From positions 1-30,667 of the forward strand of contig CAZALP010000001.1 in assembly GCA_964486395.1 (NCBI GenBank): a stretch of 30,667 nucleotides of DNA, in the 5' to 3' direction. Shown here piece by piece: positions 8,502-16,094 of the stretch (the first letter of the stretch is position 1; every line of letters begins with the position of its first letter). The notes beneath the pieces are model-generated. The model had not been told where the DNA came from. It searched no databases and worked only from the letters and a program-made list of their open reading frames with translations. Origin of the DNA: CAYYJV01 sp964486395. Lineage in GTDB: Bacteria > Patescibacteriota > Minisyncoccia > Minisyncoccales > MHMH01. The translations under genes and the position numbers were made by a program.

Positions 8502-9409
8502 TGTTGATCGATACTCACGCGCATTTGAATTTTAGCGCTTTTAGGAACGATGTCGACGAAGTGATCCGCCGGTCTTTAGGTAATGAATTTTTTGCGAAAG
8601 CAAAAAATTACAGGAGTGGTCGGGAGAGTTGGGTATCCTCCCGCGATGGAAAACCAGCGAGCCGAAGGCGAGCGCCAGAAACCGAAGGCGTCTGGGGAGC
8701 AAAGCGGGAGCGGAACGACGTTTGGATGATTAATGTCGGCTCTCAATTGACTACCAGCAAAAGAGCTGTAAAAATCGCCGAGCAATACGAAAAAGGAGTT
8801 TATGCCGCTGTTGGCCTGCACCCCATTTATGCCCAAGAAAAATTTCAATATGAAAAGTTCAAGGAGCTGGCAAAATCAAAAAAAGTGGTAGCCATTGGAG
8901 AAATCGGCCTGGATTATGAGCCAGAATATGCCCCGTTCGCAGAAAAACAGAAGGAAGTTTTCCGTCAGCAAATGAATATGGCCATAGAATTGGACCTGCC
9001 CGTGATTTTTCACTGTCGCAAAGCGCACGATGATCTTATAGAAGTTTTGTTACAATGGAACAATAATTATACACCTGTAGATTTATTACACCGGGGAGTG
9101 GTTCATTGCTTTACCGGGAAATGGAGCCAGGCAGAAAAATTCTTAGGGATGGGGATGTATTTGGGTTTTAACGGGATAATATTTAAGCTGAATTTGGATG
9201 AAATTATCAAAAAAGTTCCTCTGGATAGAATTTTGATTGAAACCGATTGTCCTTTTTTGACCCCGCCTCAAAAAAGAGGTCGGAACGAGCCGGCCTATGT
9301 AAAATATGTGGCAGAGAAAATTGCTAAAATCAAGAATTTGGATTATAAAGAAATAGCCAAGATTACCACCCAAAATGCCAAAGAGCTGTTTAAAATTATG
9401 GAGAGATAG
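8501..9409 (+). CDS. tatD: TatD family metal-dependent hydrolase/DNase with an in-frame insertion
   Basis: A TIM-barrel metal hydrolase of the TatD/YcfH/YabD group, associated with 3'-5' DNase and quality-control roles. Seen: DTHAHLN at residues 4-10 (metal-binding His6, His8), GEIGLDYE with the bridging Glu, FHCRKAHDD, VVHCFTG and ETDCPFLTP, so all catalytic motifs are present. At 302 residues it is about 45 longer than usual. The excess is a basic, low-complexity stretch (about residues 29-73, containing GRESWVSSRDGKPASRRRA) lying exactly where GC-rich repetitive DNA interrupts the first helix/strand region before VWMINVGSQL. The frame stays open and both flanks are conserved, so the gene is probably still functional. 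The start overlaps the metG stop by one base; a strong terminator follows. Confidence 0.92.
8586..8720. repeat. About 135-bp GC-rich structured insertion within tatD
   Basis: It begins with a perfect hairpin (AATTTTTTGC, loop GAAA, GCAAAAAATT; 8586-8609). It continues with CGGGAG/CTCCCG arms around 8620-8643 and several CGAAGGCG-type motifs. Its GC-rich, CGAG-rich character resembles the intergenic element at 10764-10906, but I see no long shared stretch. The exact boundaries are approximate; the span as drawn is a multiple of three. Confidence 0.65.
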
Positions 9410-9459
9410 TTTAAAAAGTCAATCGGGCTCCAGCATACATTCATTAGTGCATTTTAAAA

Positions 9460-9485
9460 GGTCGGCTTGAAAGAGCCGGCTTTTT
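9460..9485 (+). terminator. Rho-independent terminator after metG-tatD
   Basis: Stem GGTCGGCT (9460-9467) / AGCCGGCT (9474-9481) with two G:T wobbles and a 6-base loop, then TTTT. It lies 51 bases after the tatD stop and 17 bases before the glyA start. Confidence 0.8.
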
Positions 9486-9501
9486 GTGGTAAATATAAGA
9501 T

Positions 9502-10740
9502 ATGGACATTAAAAAAATCAAAAAAATCGATCCGAAAATAGCTGAATTAATCAAAAAAGAAGAAGAGCGCCAAAAAAACACTCTCAACCTGATAGCCTCC
9601 GAGAATTATCCTTCTCGGGCGGTCAAAGAAGCTTTGGGTTCTATTTTCGTTGCCAAATATGCTGAGGGGAGGCCGCATAAAAGATATTACGGAGGCATGG
9701 AAAACATCGACGAACTGGAAACTCTTGTGGAGAAAAGAGCGCTTAAGGCTTTTGGGTTGGATTCTAAAAAATGGGCCGTTAACGTACAGCCTCTTTCCGG
9801 AGCTCCGGCCAATTACGAAATATTAAGAGGCCTTCTGAATTTAAAAGATAAGATCCTTTCTCTCCATTTATCTCATGGCGGGCATTTGAGCCAGGGAGCA
9901 AAAGTTTCCCTGAGCGGCAGGGATTTCAAGCCTGTTTACTATTATTTGGGAAAAGACGGATTTTTGGACTATGAGGAAATTGAAAAAGTAGCCCAGAAAG
10001 AGAAACCGAAGCTTATCATTGTAGGCTACAGTGCTTATCCTCGCAAAGTCGATTTCAAGAGGTTTTCGCAGATTGCCAGAAAAGTTGGAGCTTACCTTTT
10101 GGCAGACACCTCGCACATTACCGGTCTTATCGTTGGCGGAGTTCACCCCAGCCCTTTTCCCTGGGTCGATATTTTGATGACCACTACTCATAAAACATTA
10201 AGGGGTCCCCGGGGGGCTATGATTATCTGTCGGAAGGAATTAGAGCAGAAGATTTTTCCCAAGGTTTTTCCGGGATTACAAGGCGGTCCCCATGAACATA
10301 CAATTTGCGCCATTGGCGTGGCTTTGAAGGAGGCGATGTCTCCGGCTTTCAGGAAATATGCCAAGCAGATTGTTAAGAATGCGAAAGTTTTATCCCAGGA
10401 GTTGGAAAAATACGGCTTTGATTTGGTTTCCGGCGGCACCGATAATCATTTGGTTTTGATTGACTTGAGGAATAAGAATATTACGGGGAAACCCTGCCAA
10501 GAATTACTGGAAAAAGCCGGGATAGTAACAAATAGGAACACCATACCTTATAACCCCGGGACTTCTTACGATCCTTCGGGAATTCGTTTGGGAACGCCGG
10601 CTTTAACTACCAGGGGGATGAAGGAAAAAGAGATGAGAATGGTTGCCGGCTGGATAAATGAAGTCCTCAGTAATCCCAAAAGCGTAAAGGAAATTAGGGG
10701 AAAAGTTAAAGCGCTCTGCAAGAAATTTCCGCTTCCTTAA
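9502..10740 (+). CDS. glyA: Serine hydroxymethyltransferase
   Basis: A PLP enzyme converting serine and THF to glycine and 5,10-methylene-THF. Seen: the N-terminal NLIASENYPSRAV block, EGRPHKRYYGG, ANVQPLSG-like NVQPLSGAPAN, the PLP-contacting ADTSHI (residues 201-206, Asp202 and His205), and the Schiff-base lysine Lys231 in TTTHKTLRGPRG. The length of 412 residues is normal. It lies between a terminator and a long intergenic hairpin. The nearby folD uses the methylene-THF product, and the glycine product feeds GlyRS encoded upstream. No Shine-Dalgarno is seen before ATG 9502. Confidence 0.97.
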   Translation: MDIKKIKKIDPKIAELIKKEEERQKNTLNLIASENYPSRAVKEALGSIFVAKYAEGRPHKRYYGGMENIDELETLVEKRALKAFGLDSKKWAVNVQPLSGAPANYEILRGLLNLKDKILSLHLSHGGHLSQGAKVSLSGRDFKPVYYYLGKDGFLDYEEIEKVAQKEKPKLIIVGYSAYPRKVDFKRFSQIARKVGAYLLADTSHITGLIVGGVHPSPFPWVDILMTTTHKTLRGPRGAMIICRKELEQKIFPKVFPGLQGGPHEHTICAIGVALKEAMSPAFRKYAKQIVKNAKVLSQELEKYGFDLVSGGTDNHLVLIDLRNKNITGKPCQELLEKAGIVTNRNTIPYNPGTSYDPSGIRLGTPALTTRGMKEKEMRMVAGWINEVLSNPKSVKEIRGKVKALCKKFPLP

Positions 10741-10763
10741 ATTAAACGCTCGGCGATAAGATT

Positions 10764-10906
10764 CGGAATTAGTCGCACGAAAAACCGCAGTCGCTCGTCC
10801 AGCGCGCTCGCGCTGCTCGAACCTCGGGCTCGCTCTTCTGCCAGACACTTTGGCAGAAACCACGCCCGCTCGCCCTGCGGAACGTTTTTCTTAGCGACTG
10901 ATTCCG
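10764..10906. repeat. Large intergenic hairpin element between glyA and folD
   Basis: A nested inverted repeat. The outer arms are CGGAATTAGTCGC (10764-10776) and GCGACTGATTCCG (10894-10906), with one wobble. Next come GAAAAAC/GTTTTTC (10779-10785 / 10884-10890) and CGCAG/CTGCG (10786-10790 / 10875-10879). An inner hairpin TTCTGCCA/TGGCAGAA lies at 10836-10858. The centre is rich in CGCTCG motifs and far more GC-rich than its surroundings. No coding sequence with family support is visible in it. It ends 12 bases before the folD start. Confidence 0.75.
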
Positions 10907-10918
10907 AGTTCACTAATT

Positions 10919-11686
10919 ATGGCTATTATTTTGGACGGCAAAAAATTATCAGAAAAGATTTTAGAGGATCTTAGAAAGAAGATTAAAAAGAGCGGCAAAA
11001 AGTTAAAACTTGCCGCTGTTTTGGTTGGGGAAGATGAACGATCAAAGATTTTCCTTCGTCAGAAAGAAAAAGCCTGTAAAAAAGTCGGCGTTGACTTTAA
11101 GCTTTACCAGTTTTCCCAAGATATTGGCCAGGAAAAATTAGCCAAAGAAGTAAAGACGATAGGGCGTCACAAATTATGCCATGGCATAGTTATTCAGCTG
11201 CCTCTGCCAGAATATATTAATGCCAATGAAATTTTATCTTTAATTCCGCCGGAAAAAGACGTTGATGCGCTTTCTGGCAAAGCTCTTGTTTTGTCGCCGG
11301 TTTTGGAGGGTATTCTGGAATTACTGAAAGAATACAAAATAGAGCTTAAAGGTAAAAAAGTGGCAGTCGTCGGCAGAGGAAGACTGGTGGGGGAACCGGT
11401 TGCCACCTGGTTTTTAAAACAAGGAATTGAGGTTGTGGAAAATGTCGAGGAAGCTGACGTTATCATTTCCGGAGTTGGCAAGCCGGGATTTGTCATTAAC
11501 GGCAATATAATAAAAGAAGGGGCGGTGGTAATTGATGCCGCAGGGGATGTAGATTTTGATAGTGTGGAAAAAAAGGCGAGCTACATCACTCCCGTTTTCG
11601 GAGGCGTAGGCCCCATGACGGTCGCCATGGTTATTAAAAACCTTATCGTTTTAAACAAGGTTTACCCGGGTAGATTTATGGGTTAA
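10919..11686 (+). CDS. folD: Bifunctional methylene-THF dehydrogenase / methenyl-THF cyclohydrolase (short form)
   Basis: Interconverts 5,10-methylene-THF and 10-formyl-THF with NADP. Seen: VLVGEDERSKIFLRQKEKAC (substrate region with the catalytic Lys in RQKEKA), IQLPLPEY, PEKDVDAL, the nucleotide-binding VVGRGRLVGEPVATW and GVGPMTVAMVIKNL at the C-terminus. At 255 residues it is about 30 shorter than typical FolD. Deviations: the usual Tyr before the Lys is Phe (SKIFLRQK), and the usual DVDGF...PCTPxG stretch is shortened to DVDALSGKALVLSPVLEG. Pairing with glyA suggests it makes formyl-THF for initiator tRNA. It is preceded by the large hairpin and followed after 11 bases by leuS. Confidence 0.9.
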   Translation: MAIILDGKKLSEKILEDLRKKIKKSGKKLKLAAVLVGEDERSKIFLRQKEKACKKVGVDFKLYQFSQDIGQEKLAKEVKTIGRHKLCHGIVIQLPLPEYINANEILSLIPPEKDVDALSGKALVLSPVLEGILELLKEYKIELKGKKVAVVGRGRLVGEPVATWFLKQGIEVVENVEEADVIISGVGKPGFVINGNIIKEGAVVIDAAGDVDFDSVEKKASYITPVFGGVGPMTVAMVIKNLIVLNKVYPGRFMG

Positions 11687-11697
11687 AATAACTTTGT

Positions 11698-14190
11698 ATG
11701 AAGTATAATCCGCGAAAAATTGAAAAAAAATGGCAGAAGATTTGGGAGAATTCTGGAATTTACAAGGCTCCCGATAAGGTTCGGGGAAAGGAGAATTTTT
11801 ACCATTTGGTGATGTTTCCTTACCCATCGGGCGACCTTCATATCGGTCATTGGTATAACTTCGGCCCTGCCGACGTTTACGCCCGCTTTAAAAGAATGAG
11901 GGGGTTTAACGTGATGTCCCCTATGGGTTTTGATTCTTTCGGGCTACCCGCAGAAAACGCCGCCATCAAAAGAGGGATTCATCCCAGGGATTGGACTCGG
12001 AAAAATATTGAGAAGATGAGAAAGCAGCTGAAATCCATAGGCGGTATTTACGATTGGTCCCGGGAAATCGTCACTTCCGAGCCGGAATACTACAAATGGA
12101 CTCAGTGGATGTTTCTGCAGTTGTACAAAACGGGCTTGGCTTACAGAACCAAGGTGCCCTGTAATTTTTGTCCTTCCTGCAAGACAGTTTTGGCAAACGA
12201 ACAAGTGGTGGACGGAAAATGCGAGAGATGCGATTCAGAGGTGACCCAAAAGGACATCGAGCAGTGGCTTTTTAAAATTACTGATTTTTCAGAGGATTTG
12301 CTTGACGGTTTGAAAGATTTGGATTGGCCCGAAACCACCAAAATAATGCAGAAAAATTGGATTGGAAAGTCGGAAGGGTGGGACATAAAATTTTCAATTT
12401 CCTTGGGTGTGAACAGTGGGCATTCCCAATTTTCAATACCTGTGTTTACAACACGGGCCGACACTTTGTTTGGCTGTACTTATTTAGTGGTGGCGCCGGA
12501 ACATCCGATTTTGAAAAATCCAAAGCTAAAAATTCAAAATTTAAAATTTGTTCAGAAGTACATTGAAGAATCGAAGAAAAAGACGGAAAGGGAGAGGATT
12601 TCTGAGCTCAAAGAAAAAACCGGAGTAGAGTTGAGAGGTGTTAAAGCTGTAAATCCTGTGAATGGCCGGAAAATCCCTGTTTTCGTTGCAGATTATGTTT
12701 TGATGCATTATGGCACAGGGGCCATTATGGCGGTTCCCGCTCACGATCAGCGGGATTTTGATTTTGCCAAGAAATATAATTTGTCAATCATTGATGTTGT
12801 CAAACCGTTAACGAAGAATGACTTCGTTAATGGGGCTTATGAGGGAGAGGGGACGTTGGTTAATTCAGGCAGGTTTACAGGAATGACTTCTACAGAGGCC
12901 AAAGAAAGGATTGGGGAATGGCTAGCAAAGAAAAAATTGGCAGAAAAGAAAGTGTATTACCGTTTGCGAGACTGGCTCATTTCCCGCCAGCGGTATTGGG
13001 GAGCTCCCATTCCCATGGTTTTTTGCCAAAAGTGCGGCTGGCAAGCGCTTTCAGAAAAAGATTTGCCGGTTTTACTGCCGGACATTAAGGATTATCAGCC
13101 TACGGGCAAGGGAGAATCTCCTTTAGCCAAGTCCCCGGATTTTGTTGAGACTGTTTGTCCCAAGTGCAATGGTCCCGCCAAGAGGGAAACGGATACTATG
13201 GATACATTTGTCTGTTCTTCTTGGTATTATTTTCGCTACGCCGATCCCCACAACGAGAAAAAATTTGCTGCCAAAGACAAAGTTGAGAAATGGCTGCCAG
13301 TGCAAATGTACATCGGGGGCGCAGAGCATACCGTTTTGCATTTGTTGTATTCCAGGTTTTTCACCAAAGTTTTGCAAAAGCTCGGCTATTTGAATTTTTC
13401 AGAGCCTTTTTTAGCCCTTCGGCACCAGGGAATCATTTTGGGGCCCGACGGCCAGAAAATGTCAAAATCCAAAGGCAACGTGGTGGATCCTGATGAACAG
13501 GTGAGAAAATACGGTTCGGATGCCGTCAGAATGTATCTTTGCTTTATGGGGCCATACAGCCAGGGAGGGGCGTGGAACCCAAATGGGATCGTAGGAATTT
13601 ACAGATTCCTTAATAGAGTATGGGATTTATTTGAAAAATTCAAAATTAAAAAGCCCACTGTTCACCAACTGTTCTCACACAGCACACAGAAAAAATTAAA
13701 AACTGAAATTAAAAATGAAAAAATAGAAAAACTATTGCATAAAACTATTAAAAAAGTGACAGAAGATATTGAGTGTATGAGGTTTAATACAGCCATTTCT
13801 GCCTTGATGATTTTGGTCAATGAAATACAGAAAGGAACGTTTTTATTACGCCATGGCGATATTAAAACATTGCTTTTATTGCTGGCGCCTTTTGCTCCGC
13901 ATATGACTGAGGAACTATGGCACAAGTGTGTAATGTCTGACATTACACAATCTGTTCATAATCAGCAGTGGCCTAAATATGACCCAAAATTAGTAAAAGA
14001 AGAAAAAGTTCAGCTTATCGTCCAAATTAACGGAAGGGTTAGGGATAAGATTGAAGTACCAGTTGGTATTTCCCAGAAGGAGGTGGAGGAATTGACATTG
14101 GGGCGGGAAAAGGTTAAAAAATGGATAGCAAGAAAACCCATCAAGAAGATAATATTCGTTTCAGGGAAACTTATTAATTTTGTAGTTTAA
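11698..14190 (+). CDS. leuS: Leucine--tRNA ligase
   Basis: A class I synthetase charging tRNA-Leu, 830 residues. Seen: PYPSGDLHIGH with HIGH at 48-51, a zinc-like CNFCPSC...CERCDS insert, the CP1 editing domain with TTRADTLFG and YGTGAIMAVPAHDQRD, RDWLISRQRYWG, and KMSKS at 587-591, followed by the anticodon-binding helices and a C-terminal domain (VQINGRVRDKI). The full set implies an active, editing-competent enzyme. Oddity: four small palindromic or repetitive DNA stretches lie inside the gene (12405-12420, 12805-12833, 13654-13682, 13927-13949), in regions that vary between LeuRS homologues, and all keep the frame. It sits between folD (11 bases) and glmS (6 bases). A tRNA-Leu(CAA) gene lies 10 kb away. 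Confidence 0.97.
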   Translation: MKYNPRKIEKKWQKIWENSGIYKAPDKVRGKENFYHLVMFPYPSGDLHIGHWYNFGPADVYARFKRMRGFNVMSPMGFDSFGLPAENAAIKRGIHPRDWTRKNIEKMRKQLKSIGGIYDWSREIVTSEPEYYKWTQWMFLQLYKTGLAYRTKVPCNFCPSCKTVLANEQVVDGKCERCDSEVTQKDIEQWLFKITDFSEDLLDGLKDLDWPETTKIMQKNWIGKSEGWDIKFSISLGVNSGHSQFSIPVFTTRADTLFGCTYLVVAPEHPILKNPKLKIQNLKFVQKYIEESKKKTERERISELKEKTGVELRGVKAVNPVNGRKIPVFVADYVLMHYGTGAIMAVPAHDQRDFDFAKKYNLSIIDVVKPLTKNDFVNGAYEGEGTLVNSGRFTGMTSTEAKERIGEWLAKKKLAEKKVYYRLRDWLISRQRYWGAPIPMVFCQKCGWQALSEKDLPVLLPDIKDYQPTGKGESPLAKSPDFVETVCPKCNGPAKRETDTMDTFVCSSWYYFRYADPHNEKKFAAKDKVEKWLPVQMYIGGAEHTVLHLLYSRFFTKVLQKLGYLNFSEPFLALRHQGIILGPDGQKMSKSKGNVVDPDEQVRKYGSDAVRMYLCFMGPYSQGGAWNPNGIVGIYRFLNRVWDLFEKFKIKKPTVHQLFSHSTQKKLKTEIKNEKIEKLLHKTIKKVTEDIECMRFNTAISALMILVNEIQKGTFLLRHGDIKTLLLLLAPFAPHMTEELWHKCVMSDITQSVHNQQWPKYDPKLVKEEKVQLIVQINGRVRDKIEVPVGISQKEVEELTLGREKVKKWIARKPIKKIIFVSGKLINFVV
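12405..12420 (-). repeat. ACTGTTC-type repeat in leuS, inverted copy
   Basis: GGGTGTGAACAGTGGG on the + strand, the reverse complement of CCCACTGTTCACACCC, matches the metG copy (8194-8211) at its first ten bases and beyond with one difference. It is flanked on both sides by TTTTCAATTTCC/CCAATTTTCAAT-like AT-rich sequence. It encodes LGVNSGH just before the editing-domain TTRADT motif. Confidence 0.6.
12805..12833. repeat. Hairpin palindrome in leuS (1)
   Basis: CCGTTAACGAAG (12805-12816), loop AATGA, CTTCGTTAATGG (12822-12833): 12 paired positions with one G:T wobble. It encodes PLTKNDFVNG in the editing domain, ahead of GEGTLVNSG, where homologues vary in length. Confidence 0.75.
13654..13682 (+). 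repeat. ACTGTTC-type repeat in leuS, direct one-and-a-half copies
   Basis: CCCACTGTTCACC (13654-13666) is followed directly by AACTGTTCTCACACAG (13667-13682). Both carry the ACTGTTC core of the metG element, and AT-rich AATTAAAAA stretches lie on either side. It encodes a polar linker (PTVHQLFSHSTQ) between the catalytic core and the anticodon-binding domain. Confidence 0.6.
13927..13949. repeat. Perfect palindrome in leuS (2)
   Basis: TGTGTAATGTC (13927-13937), a single T, then GACATTACACA (13939-13949): a perfect 11-bp inverted repeat. It is read in-frame as CVMSDITQ after MTEELWHK, a point where the LeuRS anticodon-binding domain is variable. Confidence 0.8.
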
Positions 14191-14196
14191 ATACAC

Positions 14197-16008
14197 ATGT
14201 GCGGCATAGTCGGCTATTTGGGTAAACAGAAAGCAGTTCCCATTTTAATGACCGGCCTCCAAAGAGAAAGCTACCGAGGATACGACTCCTCGGGTCTTGT
14301 TGTTTTTGAAAATGGTAAAGCCGTTTGTTTAAAAGCAGTAGGCAAATTAGATAAATTAGAACAAAAATTACAAGGCAGAGAGATTGCCGGCGTCCTTGGG
14401 CTCGGCCACGTGCGCTGGGCGACTCATGGCGCGGTAACCGAAGCCAACACCCATCCTCATTCAGGTTGCAAAGGCAATATTTGGTTGGTTCATAACGGCA
14501 TAATTGAGAATTACAAAGAATTAAAAGAACAACTTCAAAAAGAGGGGCATAAGTTTGCCTCAGAAACAGACACGGAAATAGTGGCCCATTTGGTGGAAAA
14601 ATATTTTCAAGGAAATTTGGAAGATGCCGTTAGAAAAGCGCTGAAGCTCATTAGGGGGGCTTACGCCTTGGCCATTATTGCTAAAGAAGATCCGGGAAAA
14701 ATAGTAGTGGCCCGTCTTTCCAGCCCGCTTTTAATCGGGGTAGGAACCAAAAATGAATATTTTGTGGCTTCCGATGCCACGGCCATCGCTCCCTATTGCA
14801 AAAAAGTGGTTAATCTTGACGATAACGAAATAGCCGTTTTGACTCCTTCAGATCTTCTTATTCTTCGGGAGAAACAGCCTGAATTATTAGAAGCGGAAGC
14901 AGGGGATGAGGGCAAAAAAGGTTACCCCCATTTCATGTTGAAAGAAATCATGGAGCAATCAGAGTCCATAGAAAATTCCCTCAAAGGAAGAGTTCTTTTG
15001 GGGTCGGGCTCTGCCAGGCTGGGAGGATTGGAATTTGTCCGAGAGAAGCTGAGGGAGATTGAAAGAATTAATATTATCGCTTGCGGCACAGCTTATTACG
15101 CTGGCCTTGTCGGCGAATACATGCTGGAAGAATATGCCGGTCTTCCCACCGAAGTAGACTTTGCATCGGAGTTTCGTTATCGCAAGCCAATTATTGATAA
15201 AAAGACGGCAGTTTTGGCTATTTCCCAATCCGGAGAAACGGCTGACACGCTTGCCGCCTTAAAAGAAATCAAGAGGAAGGGGATTTTAAGCCTGGGAATT
15301 ATCAACGCGGCGGGATCTTCTGTCTCTCGGGAAACTGACGCCGGAGTCTATAATCGGGTGGGAGCTGAAGTTGGCGTAGCTTCCACCAAGGCTTTTACTT
15401 CCCAATTGGCCGTTTTGGCCCTTTTTACCTTGTATTTGGGAAGACAAAAAGATTTGTCGGTGGTGATGGGACAAAGAATAGCAAAAGAACTGCAGCGTTT
15501 GCCCAGTTTGGTAAAAGAGGTTTTGCAAAAAGACAACCAGATTAAAAAATTGGCTGAAAAGTACAAAGACTATAACAATTTTCTTTATCTGGGCAGAAAA
15601 TATAACTATCCTATCGCTTTGGAGGGCGCCTTGAAATTGAAAGAAATTTCATATATTCACGCCGAAGGCTACGGAGCCGGGGAAATGAAGCACGGCCCCA
15701 TTGCTTTGGTTGATGATTACTTCCCGACTTTTGTAATTTGTCCGACGGATTCTGTCTACGAAAAAACTATTTCCAACATTGAAGAAATTAAAGCCAGAAA
15801 GGGTCCTTTGTTAGCTTTGGCCACGGAAGGCGACAAAGAAATCAAAAAGCTGGCAAACGACGTAATTTACATACCAAAAACCCTGGAAATGCTCACCCCG
15901 ATTTTAAGCGTAATACCTTTGCAGCTTTTCGCTTACCATATGGGGGTATTGCGCGGCTGCGATGTGGACAAGCCTCGTAATCTTGCAAAAAGCGTTACGG
16001 TAGAGTAG
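14197..16008 (+). CDS. glmS: Glutamine--fructose-6-phosphate aminotransferase (isomerizing)
   Basis: Makes glucosamine-6-phosphate from fructose-6-phosphate and glutamine, the entry step to UDP-GlcNAc and peptidoglycan. Seen: the nucleophile Cys2 in MCGIVGYLG (exposed after Met removal), RGYDSSGL, HVRWATHG, HNGIIENY and the SETDTE loop of the glutaminase domain. Two SIS domains follow with ACGTAYYAG, SQSGETADT, GVASTKAFTSQ, GAGEMKHGPIAL and the C-terminal PRNLAKSVTVE. The 603 residues are the usual length and nothing is missing. The start lies 6 bases after the leuS stop, suggesting co-transcription, and a clear terminator follows. A YvcK/GlmR-like gene and a GlmU-like gene lie in the next transcription unit. 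Confidence 0.98.
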   Translation: MCGIVGYLGKQKAVPILMTGLQRESYRGYDSSGLVVFENGKAVCLKAVGKLDKLEQKLQGREIAGVLGLGHVRWATHGAVTEANTHPHSGCKGNIWLVHNGIIENYKELKEQLQKEGHKFASETDTEIVAHLVEKYFQGNLEDAVRKALKLIRGAYALAIIAKEDPGKIVVARLSSPLLIGVGTKNEYFVASDATAIAPYCKKVVNLDDNEIAVLTPSDLLILREKQPELLEAEAGDEGKKGYPHFMLKEIMEQSESIENSLKGRVLLGSGSARLGGLEFVREKLREIERINIIACGTAYYAGLVGEYMLEEYAGLPTEVDFASEFRYRKPIIDKKTAVLAISQSGETADTLAALKEIKRKGILSLGIINAAGSSVSRETDAGVYNRVGAEVGVASTKAFTSQLAVLALFTLYLGRQKDLSVVMGQRIAKELQRLPSLVKEVLQKDNQIKKLAEKYKDYNNFLYLGRKYNYPIALEGALKLKEISYIHAEGYGAGEMKHGPIALVDDYFPTFVICPTDSVYEKTISNIEEIKARKGPLLALATEGDKEIKKLANDVIYIPKTLEMLTPILSVIPLQLFAYHMGVLRGCDVDKPRNLAKSVTVE

Positions 16009-16042
16009 CAGACAGCTTCCCGGGGATTGAGGAATTTTCGCC

Positions 16043-16070
16043 AAAAGAGGATTGATTCCTCTTTTCTTTT
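16043..16070 (+). terminator. Rho-independent terminator after glmS
   Basis: Stem AAAAGAGGA (16043-16051) / TCCTCTTTT (16057-16065), 5-base loop, then a T-rich tail. It separates glmS from the oxidoreductase unit. Confidence 0.8.
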
Positions 16071-16081
16071 TGGAAGAAAAA

Positions 16082-16090
16082 TGATATCAT
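16082..16090 (+). promoter_or_regulatory. Extended -10 promoter of the oxidoreductase unit
   Basis: TG-A-TATCAT ends only 4 bases before the ATG at 16095, immediately after the glmS terminator. A transcript from it would be leaderless. No good -35 box is seen, so the call is moderate. Confidence 0.45.
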
Positions 16091-16094
16091 TTAA

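Noticed and set aside
10603..10863. 86-codon open frame on the - strand over the glyA end and hairpin element
   Set aside because: It is explained by the palindromic GC-rich element and the glyA antisense; the translation is arginine-rich and low complexity.
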